DNA from: Pseudomaricurvus hydrocarbonicus
Lineage (GTDB): Bacteria; Pseudomonadota; Gammaproteobacteria; Pseudomonadales; Cellvibrionaceae
Reading direction: 5' to 3'
DNA: 64,000 nt
Assembly (NCBI RefSeq): GCF_011602365.1
Contig: NZ_JAAONZ010000020.1
Coordinates: 45,734-109,733 of the forward strand
Part shown: positions 1 to 8,536 of the stretch, one piece after another
How the letters are laid out: each line of letters starts with the position of its first letter
Numbering within the stretch: position 1 is the first letter of the stretch
Translations under genes and position numbers: made by a program
Notes under the pieces: generated by a model
The model's database searches: none
Told to the model about the DNA's origin: nothing
What the model saw: the letters and a program-made list of their open reading frames with translations, nothing else

Positions 1-2
1 AT

Positions 3-3000
3 GCTTTAGAGCCTGAGGCGGAAAACTCTTCCGTCATTTTACTCAGCGATGTAGGCATTATTGAGGCTGCCCAGCAGGTGTTTGTTGAGGCAATAGACGA
101 TATTCACCTCATGCAGGGAAGCCGGATCTATGCCGGTGACACCTTAAGCATTAAAGCGGATCAGAGCGTTTGGTTGCCAGTGACAGATAGCTTTTATGCG
201 ACAAGCGCTATTGGAACTCCACCATCTTATATCGAGATCGAGGACAACCCAACTCAAAGGCTTGAGCGTTTTGCTGAGGCTTATGAGAACGTTTCCGTTC
301 AACAAATATTCCGGGGAAGCTATATAGAGTATATCCAGACGGGTGAGTACGAAGTCATTCCTTCATCGGGTGCCGGTGTTGAGATTCTGGTTGAGGGATC
401 CATCTCCACCGAGAATGGTGCCTTTATTCATACGGGTGTCGATGCAGATACCATTCATTTCCTCAGGGCGACCTTGGCCGGTGAGGTAACGGCGTACGGT
501 CATGGTGGTGACGATGCCCTGCGAGTCACCGAGCTTGTGGCTATGGCTGACCCCATCGCCAGCCAGGTCGACGGCAGCATCACCGGCCGCGATGTACTCA
601 ATCTGGTGGGCGGTGAGGGTGTCGATGACGTCACTGTCTTTACCCACGGTTCCGGTGATACCACCAACGAGTATGTGATCAACGTCGACAGCGACGCGGT
701 GGATAGTGTGGTGATCCACGGCGCCGATGACAGTGACGATATCTTCCTGATGCGTGAAACGCTCGGCGTTGCCAGTTACCCCGGCAGTTTCAACATGGTT
801 TCCGTGATCAACGGCACGCTGGCAGAGGCGACCACCAGCGGTGGTCCCGAGAGTGTGCAACGCATCAATATCAGCACCAACCTCGATCGTCTGTGGGTCT
901 CCGGTGGCAGTGGTGAGGACTACTTCGCGGTAGACAGTTTTATCCACACCGAACTGGTGTTTGCCGGCGGTGACGGTGCGGATACCTACGCCTTGGGTCA
1001 ATTCTTTGGCAGCAAACGCGATGCCGGAGCCCAGGTCGCGGCGCTGGATCATTTTGGCACGACCACCCAAACGCTTAACAGCAGCGCTGTGGAAGTCAGT
1101 CCGTCCAGCGAACAGCCGGTACTGATCCTTGATGGCTACAATGCGATGACTGGCGAGTTTGAGGATAAGGTCATCGTCAGTGAGGCACAACATGTGCCGC
1201 TGGGTGTGAACCGCGCTGAATTGAAAATGGTGGGCGCGGTGCTGATGCCGGGCGAGCTGAACGAGATCACGTTTGAAACGCTACCCGACGGTGGCGAGAT
1301 ACTCATCGATCAGGATGCCCTGCTGATCGTGCAGGATACATTGACCAGCGATCAGGCCAGTATCGAGTTGGAATTCACCGCCGGCGACAGTGACATTACC
1401 GGCTTTGCCTTCGGCACAGACTTGAATGCCATTGAGATGATTGGGCTCGACAGTGCGGCCAGTGTGACCTGGTCTCTCGTTAACGGGGCCCTGATTGCCA
1501 GCAACGGGGAAGACGATGTTCTTCGACTCGACATCGTCGCAGATCCTATTGTGGCCAATACCAGCGGTACTGTCCGGGTGACGGCTACCATGATGGGGGC
1601 TTTCCGCCATGAGAGCATCGTCAATGTGGATTCGCTGGCGATCACGGGCATTACCCTGGTGGCGACGGATACCGCCGCCAATCAAACCAGCAACAGCCTG
1701 CGGGTCATTGTGGGTGATGTTTCGCCTACGTTAACGGTCTCGGGGGGTGGCGTTAACGGGCTGGCCAATGAGGTGTTGAGTGGCAGCTGGAATGCCGAGG
1801 TGGGTGCCGATGGCCTGGGGGCCTACACCGTGACCGTTGATGGGGCTGACTATGGTTTGGATGAGGCCATTGCGATCTTCCGAGAGGGGGGGCAGATAGC
1901 GACGCTGAAGGTGATGTCCAACGGGGTCTGGGAAATCACCGCCACCGACCTGCTGCAGGATCTGTACATTAATCGTCACTACGACATCCGCTTCGGGCTG
2001 ACGCTGGCCGACAGCGATCGGGACAGTGCGAGCGCCTTTGCCACCGTGACCCTGTCAGGATCGAAAGTGCCTGATATCGCTGCGATCGGCGAAGACGCCT
2101 TCCTGAGTGTCACTGACACGGCCAGCACGGATGTGAACAGTGTGGAGTTGACTTACACCGCCGGTGGCCTTGATCTGGTGGCGGTGGCCTTTGACAGCGA
2201 CTTGTCCACCATTGTCATTGAGGGTCTGGACGATAATGCCGTGATGACCTGGTCGATCATCGATGGCGCCCTGATAGGCAATAACGGTAGCGCCGATGTG
2301 ATCAAGCTGGAGATCACTGCAGACCGGATAGCCGCTCTCAGCAGTGGCACCGTCAGTGTGACAGTAACTCTGCTGGGTGCTCTGGCCCACGAAGACAACG
2401 TCAACGTAGACGTGTTGACGATCAGCGGCATTGGCCTGGTGGCGACCGATAGCGAAGGCTTTGAGTTGCAGCAGAGTGCTGCGGTTACCGTCTATGACAG
2501 CTTGCCGGCCATCGACGCCGAAGCGCTGATTCCCCAGGTACTGCAAGGTGAAACTATTCGCGGCACCTGGACCTTTGACGCGGGCGCCGACGGTTTGGGA
2601 CGATTTGGCGTCAGTGTCGACGGAGTGGACTATACTCTGGATTCACCCATCGCACTTTATGGCGATGGCCGCCAGATCGGTGCATTGACGGTGGCGTCTG
2701 ATGGCACATGGCAGCTCGTCGCCCTGACGGATTTGTGGACCGTTGACGGCGCGGCGACGCGGTATGATCTAAGTGTTGAGATCAGGGTCATAGACCGTGA
2801 TCAGGATACGGCGGCGGTACAGTTTGATTTGGCTGTTGAGGTACCGGCTGTCGTCTTTGCCCAGATTGACACTGGCGTTGTTGTGGTCGATGAAGACCTG
2901 ATTATCGACGAGACGTCTATTGATCTGACGGTTAAGACCGGCACTTTTGCGCTGGCGACGGTCGCGTTCGATACCGATACGTCGTCCATACAGATAGATG

Positions 3001-3992
3001 GATTGGATGATGCGGCGGCGATCAGCTGGCGCATTGATGCCACGGGTGCGTTGATTGGCCATGACGGGACAGAGGATGTGATTCAGCTGACTCTGACCTA
3101 CGACAATCTGATTCAGGCCGAGTCTGAAGGCGTGGTGAGATTAACCGCTACCTTGTTAGGGGCCATGTCTCACGAAGATTTCGTCAACGTAGACAGTTTG
3201 TCGATCAGCGGGGTAGCACTGATTCTCAAGGATGGCTGGGGTTACACCGTCACACAAACGGTAGGGGTTACGGTGCTGGATGACCAGCCGGTAGTCGGCT
3301 TATCGAGCAGTGACCACATTGGCAATGACAGAGGTGGTGAAGTTCACAGCGGCAGCTGGAATGTGGATATGGGAGCCGATGCTGGCGGTACCATCATGGT
3401 GCTGGTCAATGGTCAGGAATTTGCCATTGGTGAAACCATTGAGTGGGTCGTGGGTACGGATTATGTCGGCGACCTAACGCTGCACGAGGATGGCTCCTGG
3501 ACTTTTGTGGCTCAGAAGAAAACGTACGACGAGACCGCGCTGGTCATGGATATGAGCTTTGAACTGGTCGCAATTGATGCCGACGGTGATCGGGTATCCG
3601 CCCAGACAACGTTCACCGTGACGCGGAATCTGGGTCGGGCGAATAACGGCGTAGGCAACGGCCTGGATTCACAGCCACCGGGTAACCCGCCGGAAAATGA
3701 TACTAACGATGCGGTCCCGGGTAGCCCGGGGAATCAAGGTGGAGCGGATTACGACAGTGATCTGGTGGTCTCGACTTTGGAATTGGACAGTAGCGAAACA
3801 CAAACACTCATCATGGTGACTGCGGCCGGCGCAACACCATCGGTTGCACCGCAAGAAGAAACGGATGAAATCTGGATTGTGGATGACGTCAGCACAGCGC
3901 TGGAGAGGTTGCTCGATGCCGAGTCTGCACCCTTAAACCTGGTATCTCAATCGTCAATGACGGCCGTGGGCGAAGAGTGGACGGTCCTGTAA
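3..3992 (+). CDS. Giant repeat-rich secreted/surface protein, 3' part only
   Basis: The reading frame is open to the left edge of the window, so the true start lies outside; about 1330 C-terminal residues are visible. The protein is acidic, rich in Asp, Gly, Thr and Val, almost free of Cys, and lacks membrane segments, as expected of an extracellular adhesin-like protein. The first 400 residues carry Asp/Gly-rich stretches such as GGDGADTY that resemble calcium-binding turns but are not canonical RTX nonapeptides. Three beta-rich modules of about 260 residues follow, then a Gly/Pro/Asn-rich linker and an 80-residue tail ending in EEWTVL. No LPXTG-type or PEP-CTERM anchor is visible. The genes just downstream encode adaptors, a membrane protease and a SecA-like ATPase, so I infer that this is their substrate. 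Its exact family is not recognised; giant LEPR-XLL-type proteins are a candidate, but the N-terminus is missing. Confidence 0.8.
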   Translation, partial: ALEPEAENSSVILLSDVGIIEAAQQVFVEAIDDIHLMQGSRIYAGDTLSIKADQSVWLPVTDSFYATSAIGTPPSYIEIEDNPTQRLERFAEAYENVSVQQIFRGSYIEYIQTGEYEVIPSSGAGVEILVEGSISTENGAFIHTGVDADTIHFLRATLAGEVTAYGHGGDDALRVTELVAMADPIASQVDGSITGRDVLNLVGGEGVDDVTVFTHGSGDTTNEYVINVDSDAVDSVVIHGADDSDDIFLMRETLGVASYPGSFNMVSVINGTLAEATTSGGPESVQRINISTNLDRLWVSGGSGEDYFAVDSFIHTELVFAGGDGADTYALGQFFGSKRDAGAQVAALDHFGTTTQTLNSSAVEVSPSSEQPVLILDGYNAMTGEFEDKVIVSEAQHVPLGVNRAELKMVGAVLMPGELNEITFETLPDGGEILIDQDALLIVQDTLTSDQASIELEFTAGDSDITGFAFGTDLNAIEMIGLDSAASVTWSLVNGALIASNGEDDVLRLDIVADPIVANTSGTVRVTATMMGAFRHESIVNVDSLAITGITLVATDTAANQTSNSLRVIVGDVSPTLTVSGGGVNGLANEVLSGSWNAEVGADGLGAYTVTVDGADYGLDEAIAIFREGGQIATLKVMSNGVWEITATDLLQDLYINRHYDIRFGLTLADSDRDSASAFATVTLSGSKVPDIAAIGEDAFLSVTDTASTDVNSVELTYTAGGLDLVAVAFDSDLSTIVIEGLDDNAVMTWSIIDGALIGNNGSADVIKLEITADRIAALSSGTVSVTVTLLGALAHEDNVNVDVLTISGIGLVATDSEGFELQQSAAVTVYDSLPAIDAEALIPQVLQGETIRGTWTFDAGADGLGRFGVSVDGVDYTLDSPIALYGDGRQIGALTVASDGTWQLVALTDLWTVDGAATRYDLSVEIRVIDRDQDTAAVQFDLAVEVPAVVFAQIDTGVVVVDEDLIIDETSIDLTVKTGTFALATVAFDTDTSSIQIDGLDDAAAISWRIDATGALIGHDGTEDVIQLTLTYDNLIQAESEGVVRLTATLLGAMSHEDFVNVDSLSISGVALILKDGWGYTVTQTVGVTVLDDQPVVGLSSSDHIGNDRGGEVHSGSWNVDMGADAGGTIMVLVNGQEFAIGETIEWVVGTDYVGDLTLHEDGSWTFVAQKKTYDETALVMDMSFELVAIDADGDRVSAQTTFTVTRNLGRANNGVGNGLDSQPPGNPPENDTNDAVPGSPGNQGGADYDSDLVVSTLELDSSETQTLIMVTAAGATPSVAPQEETDEIWIVDDVSTALERLLDAESAPLNLVSQSSMTAVGEEWTVL
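1350..3640 (+). repeat. Three ~780-bp coding repeats in the giant protein
   Basis: Three consecutive modules begin near 1356, 2137 and 2914, a spacing of about 780 bp or 260 residues. Each contains an Asp-rich strand (IEMIGLDSAA, IVIEGLDDNA, IQIDGLDDAA), then GALI with an Asn/Asp-rich turn, then a core that includes E or D, x, VNVD and a later SGSW or RGTW element followed by a GAD motif. The copies are diverged at both protein and DNA level, so they are old duplications and not recent slippage. Confidence 0.85.
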
Positions 3993-4091
3993 TCGGGTCG
4001 CTTTTACATTCGGTGTCTTTGCAAGGGCTGTGATCATCACGATCGGGCCCGCACAACGTACCCTTGAAAAACGTTAACTAAGGAAAGTAGC

Positions 4092-4445
4092 ATGTCAACA
4101 GAAGCCGCCATGAAACAAGATAATGCCTCACCCGAAACTGCCCTGGAAGGTAAGACTGCCTCAGAAGGTAAACCAGCCCCGCAAGCTAAGCCGGCCCAGG
4201 TGGTCTGGAATGACAAAGGGATGGTGTCGCATTTCGCCAACGTGGTGAATATTCAAAGCACCAAAGATCAAATCGATCTGCTCTTTGGGACCAACCAAAC
4301 CTGGAACCTGAGCCAGGAAAATGATGTCACGATTGATCTTTCCAGCCGCATTATGTTGACTCCTTTGGTTGCCAAACGTCTCAGCCAATCGTTGATCAAA
4401 TTGTTGCAAGAACACGAAGCCCGTCATGGTGCCTTGACGGAGTAG
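4092..4445 (+). CDS. Small DUF3467-like protein
   Basis: A 117-residue protein. The first 35 residues are a low-complexity Lys/Ala/Pro/Glu tail with the repeated words EGK and AKPAQ. The remainder (HFANVVNIQSTKDQIDLLFG, then an acidic turn, then SRIMLTPLVAKRLSQSLIKLL) follows the pattern of the DUF3467 family, short cytoplasmic proteins of unknown role that often sit beside secretion or surface-protein genes. There is no signal peptide. The start ATG is preceded by AAGGAAAG at a good distance. It lies 99 bp after the giant gene and 87 bp before the GAF-HlyD gene, so it belongs to the same putative operon. A chaperone or targeting role for the giant protein is only inference. Confidence 0.65.
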   Translation: MSTEAAMKQDNASPETALEGKTASEGKPAPQAKPAQVVWNDKGMVSHFANVVNIQSTKDQIDLLFGTNQTWNLSQENDVTIDLSSRIMLTPLVAKRLSQSLIKLLQEHEARHGALTE

Positions 4446-4532
4446 CTGTTTGTCTGGACACAGCCCCAGACGACAGCGTCGGTTCAGGGGGCATGTTGTG
4501 TTTAAGCATGTTGTTTTTAAAGAGCTGGCACC

Positions 4533-6380
4533 GTGAACCAATCTCTTGATCGGCAAATTTCAAACACATTATCTGCTGACACGGAAAATGCCGATGTACA
4601 GTGGACGCAACTTCTTCATGCCACCTCATGTGAGGCTGCGGCACAGCCATGGCTGACTTTAACCTGTGCAGACATCAATCACATCGACGCCGGTATTCTG
4701 CTGCTCGGAGAGATGCAGAGCCAGTCCCCCCCCGCAGCCCAGTGGCCTGAGGAGATTTTGGTGTCCAGGTCTTTGTTGCAGCTGGCAGAGGTTGCCAGGG
4801 AATCGGGCAAAGGCACCATCAGAAAAATCGATAAAGGCACGTTGATTGCCTACCCCATCAAGTTGGATGACACGGTTTATGGAGCGGTGTGCTTGTCCAT
4901 GAATACCGTTGACATGGTCTTCATCCGGGCAGCGATGCGCCAGTTACAGTGGGGCTGTGCCTGGCTGCGCGATATTGTTCGTCGTGAACACAGTCTTGGT
5001 GTGCAGGACCAACATCAATTTACCCAACTGGCCCTGGATATTATCGGTGATGTGATTGAGGCCGAAGGTGCCAGTGCGGCTGAACATGACCTTGTGCATC
5101 ATCTGGTGTCAGAATTTTCCCTGGAGCGGGCCTGTCTGGGTTTTCTGGATAATGGCGCTTTGAACATTACCACCATTTCTCACAGCGCCAGTTTTGGTGA
5201 AGAGATGAATCTGGTGCGCCTGTTGGGTGAGGCGATGGAAGAGGCCATTGAGCAGTACACCATCATTCATTACCCCATGGATGACAGTGACATCCCCACC
5301 CTGGTGAGAGCCCATGAATCCTTGCACCTTGCCAATCGTACAGGTGTTATCTTAACCGTTCCGCTGTTAAAAAAAGGCGAGCCCATTGGGGCTTTATTGT
5401 GCGAATGCAGCAGGGATAAAACTCTGGCTCCCGCACACATAGATTTGATTTCGGGTATAGCGGCCTATGCTGGTGGCTTGTTGTTTGAAAAACGACAGAA
5501 TGATAAATCACTGATCGGAAAAATCCGTGATTCGGCGATGCGCCAATATGACCGTATGGTTGGCAGAGGCTATACCGGGCGCAAGCTGACGGTACTCGGT
5601 CTGGCAGCCTTGGTGCTTTTTTTCACTTTTGCCCAGGGAGAATATCAGGTCAAGGCGGACGGTGTGTTAAAGGGAGAAATTCAACGCTCCATGGTGACGC
5701 CGTTTGATGGTTTTATTTTGTCGAGCCCGGTGAGAGCAGGTGACCGTGTGAAACAAGGCGATCTTCTGGTGGCCTTTGACGATAAAGACCTGGTGCTGGA
5801 AAGACTGAACTGGGTCTCCCAAAAACAGGAATACCTGTTCGAGTACAACCGGGCTTTGGGCAGCCGAAAACGGGCGGAAGTGAACATTTTTGAAGCCAGA
5901 ATTGCCCAGGCAGATATCCAGCTGGAATTACTGGATCAGCAGTTGCAGCGCACCCAATTAACGGCCCCGTTTGATGGTTTGGTGGTGTCTGGCGACCTCA
6001 GTCAATCGATTGGCAGTAGCAGCAGGCGGGGGGACATCCTGTTTGAAATTGCGCCGCTGGAGGCTTATCGGCTAACACTGTCGGTAGATGAATCGCAAAT
6101 CGCCGATGTTGAAGTGGGTCAGAAAGGCATCTTTCTCACCGGCTCTTTACCCGACTCACCGTTTAATTTTTCGGTGACAAAAATTACCCCTGTGGCCAAA
6201 GCGGTTGACGGGGAAACCGTTTTTGAGATTGAAGCGACGGTGACCGACCCGGTCGATGTGTTACGTCCGGGTATGGAAGGCCTGGGTAAGATTGACTCGG
6301 GTCAACGCAATCTGTTGTGGATCTGGACACGCAGCCTGACGCATCGTCTGCGCCTTGTGTTCTGGTCTGTTTTTGCCTAG
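4533..6380 (+). CDS. GAF domain-HlyD periplasmic adaptor fusion
   Basis: A 615-residue protein starting at GTG. Residues 1-150 are a divergent sensor-like region and about 165-320 resemble a GAF domain (for example VPLLKKGEPIGALLC). A transmembrane segment follows at about 350-366 (LTVLGLAALVLFFTFA). After it comes a HlyD/membrane-fusion architecture: barrel-sandwich half with TPFDGFILSSPVRAGDRVKQGD, a short coiled-coil hairpin at about 430-480, the second lipoyl half with LTAPFDGLVVSG, and a beta-barrel to the end. The topology puts the GAF-like part in the cytoplasm and the adaptor in the periplasm. Cytosolic ligand sensing could therefore be coupled to an export complex. The stop codon is 8 bp before the M50 gene, indicating one operon. 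HlyD assignment is confident, GAF moderately so. Confidence 0.8.
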   Translation: MNQSLDRQISNTLSADTENADVQWTQLLHATSCEAAAQPWLTLTCADINHIDAGILLLGEMQSQSPPAAQWPEEILVSRSLLQLAEVARESGKGTIRKIDKGTLIAYPIKLDDTVYGAVCLSMNTVDMVFIRAAMRQLQWGCAWLRDIVRREHSLGVQDQHQFTQLALDIIGDVIEAEGASAAEHDLVHHLVSEFSLERACLGFLDNGALNITTISHSASFGEEMNLVRLLGEAMEEAIEQYTIIHYPMDDSDIPTLVRAHESLHLANRTGVILTVPLLKKGEPIGALLCECSRDKTLAPAHIDLISGIAAYAGGLLFEKRQNDKSLIGKIRDSAMRQYDRMVGRGYTGRKLTVLGLAALVLFFTFAQGEYQVKADGVLKGEIQRSMVTPFDGFILSSPVRAGDRVKQGDLLVAFDDKDLVLERLNWVSQKQEYLFEYNRALGSRKRAEVNIFEARIAQADIQLELLDQQLQRTQLTAPFDGLVVSGDLSQSIGSSSRRGDILFEIAPLEAYRLTLSVDESQIADVEVGQKGIFLTGSLPDSPFNFSVTKITPVAKAVDGETVFEIEATVTDPVDVLRPGMEGLGKIDSGQRNLLWIWTRSLTHRLRLVFWSVFA

Positions 6381-6388
6381 GGTCGACG

Positions 6389-8536
6389 ATGAAAAGTTCG
6401 CATTTTTCACAGAATTGGTATCGGGTTGCAAATCTGAAGCTGTGTCTGCGAAACCATGTGGACATTCATCGCCAGATCATGCGCGGTAAAACCTGGTATG
6501 TCATACAGGATGCCCAATCCGGAAAATACTTCCGGGTTTCCCCTTCCTCCAGAGCCATGATTGTGCGTTTGGATGGCCGCCAGACGGTGGACCAGATCTG
6601 GCAAGAAGAAGGAAAAAAGCTCGGTAAGTTACAGCCGAGCCAGGGGGAAATGATTGAGCTGATTGCTCAACTGTATCGCGCTGACCTGATTCGTGGTGAC
6701 GTTCCTCCGTACATTGAGGAAATGGTTTATCGTGCCGGCAAAGAGAGTCGCCAGCGCCTGTTGATGCGCTATAAAAATCCGCTGGCTTTGCGTTTTCCCC
6801 TCATCGATCCAGATCGCTTTCTTGACAAGGTCATGCCGTTGTTCCGACCGCTGTTTAATCCCTGGGGCATGCTGCTGGGATTCGGGATCATTGCAGCGGC
6901 CATTGTGCTTGCCGCAATGCATTGGGGGGCGCTGACGTCGAATCTCTCTGACCGGGTGTTCTCCCAAAATAATTTGATTTTATTGGTGCTCTTGTATCCG
7001 CTCATCAAGGGGATACATGAACTGGGTCATGCCATCACGGCAAAAGCTTTTGGCGGCGAAGTGCATGAAATTGGACTGATGTTACTGGTGTTTATGCCGG
7101 TGCCCTATGTGGATGCCAGTTGCTCTGCCGCCTTTAAAAATCACTGGCAACGAGCCGCCGTCGGGGCCGCGGGCATACTGGTTGAATGCCTGTTGGCCGC
7201 ACTGGCGCTGTTTGTGTGGTTGGAGGCTGAGCCGGGTCTGCTGCGGGCCGCTGCGTTCAATGTCATGATGATTGGCGGGGTGTCTACTCTGCTGTTTAAC
7301 GGTAACCCGCTGCTGCGCTTTGATGGTTATTATGTGTTGTCGGACATCCTCAATATCCCCAATCTGGCCGGCAGATCCAGCAAATACCTGATTTATCTGA
7401 TTCAAAAAAAAATGTTCTCACTGCCCGATCTGGAGAATCCTGCCCACTCTGCAGGGGAGGCGCGTTGGTTCGTATTTTATGGCATTGCCTCTTTTTGTTA
7501 TCGCCTGGTGATCATGATGACGATTGCGCTGTTCATCGCCAGCAAATTCTTTTTTATTGGCGTCATACTGGCGTGCCTGAGCCTTTATATGTCTCTGCTG
7601 CTGCCACTGCTAAAGGGCTTGCGCTATGTCCTGCAGTCGCCGTCACTGGGCTCTCATCGGCCGAGGGTTCAGCTCATTAGCGCGTCGGTATTGTTGGTGT
7701 TGTTGGGCGTCCTGTTTGTTCTTCCGGCGCCCTATGATACCAAAACAGAAGGCATCGTCTCTTTGGGAAGCCACAGTCGAGTCGTGAGCGGCACCTCGGG
7801 TTTTGTGTCTGAAATATTGTATGACACCGGCTCAACCATAAAAGCAGGTGATGTCCTGGTCGTTCTGGAAGACCGAGAACTGGCATTCTCCATTCGCTTG
7901 CTCGAGGCCGAGTTACAGGAATACAAGGCCAGTTACAGAGCAGTCAACCTGTATGACCGGGTACAGGCGGATATTCTCAAACAACAAATTGCCCGTACCG
8001 AAGCCCGTTTGTCCTTCATTCGCCAGCGGCAATCCAGACTCTCAATCCGGGCCGGGGCCGATGGTCATTTTGTGTTGCTCTCCAGCCCGGATTTACAGGG
8101 CCGATATATTTCGGAAGGTACGGTTGTCGGCTACGTCATGCCCAGTGCCATTATGGACGTCAATGTGCTGGTGCAGGGCAATCGCGCTTCACTGGTGAGT
8201 GACGATACGGTGGCCGTTGAAGTGAGGTTGGAGGGCGCCATCGACAAGGTCATTGGAGCCAGCATCATTCGCCAGGCGCCCTCGGCGCTGGTCAGCCTTC
8301 CCAGTTCGGTACTGGCGGCTGAAGGCGGTGGTTTGATTGCGGTCAATCCAAACTCCGGCAGCAGGCTGGAACCTCTCGATAATTACTATCAATTTGAACT
8401 CGCGTTGAGCCAGTCGGTGACTGACGTGCTGGTGGACAATCGTGTCTACGTGCGGTTTGTGCACTCGGCGATGCCTTTGGGATTGCAGTGGTTCCGACTC
8501 GCGAGGCAAACCTTTCTGAGTATGTTAAATGTCTGA
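6389..8536 (+). CDS. M50 site-2-type zinc protease fused to HlyD-like adaptor
   Basis: A 715-residue membrane protein from ATG 6389, chosen because AGGG lies 7 nt upstream and the longer frame from 6317 would run into the previous gene. Residues 20-80 look like a PqqD-type domain (TWYVIQDAQSGKYFRVSPSS). Several membrane helices follow. The zinc motif HELGH is at residues 210-214, and the distant Asp ligand in RFDGYY is near residue 312, so the active site looks intact. After about residue 450 the chain becomes periplasmic, with a lipoyl/HlyD-like segment (SGFVSEILYDTGSTIKAGD), a coiled hairpin, and a barrel. This layout is known from peptide-zinc-metalloprotease/HlyD proteins linked to secretion. 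It overlaps the SecA-like gene by 8 bp, so translation is likely coupled. Trimming of the exported giant protein is an inference. Confidence 0.88.
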   Translation: MKSSHFSQNWYRVANLKLCLRNHVDIHRQIMRGKTWYVIQDAQSGKYFRVSPSSRAMIVRLDGRQTVDQIWQEEGKKLGKLQPSQGEMIELIAQLYRADLIRGDVPPYIEEMVYRAGKESRQRLLMRYKNPLALRFPLIDPDRFLDKVMPLFRPLFNPWGMLLGFGIIAAAIVLAAMHWGALTSNLSDRVFSQNNLILLVLLYPLIKGIHELGHAITAKAFGGEVHEIGLMLLVFMPVPYVDASCSAAFKNHWQRAAVGAAGILVECLLAALALFVWLEAEPGLLRAAAFNVMMIGGVSTLLFNGNPLLRFDGYYVLSDILNIPNLAGRSSKYLIYLIQKKMFSLPDLENPAHSAGEARWFVFYGIASFCYRLVIMMTIALFIASKFFFIGVILACLSLYMSLLLPLLKGLRYVLQSPSLGSHRPRVQLISASVLLVLLGVLFVLPAPYDTKTEGIVSLGSHSRVVSGTSGFVSEILYDTGSTIKAGDVLVVLEDRELAFSIRLLEAELQEYKASYRAVNLYDRVQADILKQQIARTEARLSFIRQRQSRLSIRAGADGHFVLLSSPDLQGRYISEGTVVGYVMPSAIMDVNVLVQGNRASLVSDDTVAVEVRLEGAIDKVIGASIIRQAPSALVSLPSSVLAAEGGGLIAVNPNSGSRLEPLDNYYQFELALSQSVTDVLVDNRVYVRFVHSAMPLGLQWFRLARQTFLSMLNV

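Noticed and set aside
363..1193. A 276-codon open frame on the minus strand within the giant gene
   Set aside because: It is antisense to a clearly coding repeat protein; long antisense frames arise from its codon bias. No domain and no ribosome site.
2055..2546. A 163-codon minus-strand open frame
   Set aside because: Antisense shadow of the second repeat module; composition is unnatural (many His and Gln).
6317..6388. Longer GTG start for the M50 gene
   Set aside because: It would extend into the previous gene and adds an unrelated leader; ATG 6389 has a better ribosome site.
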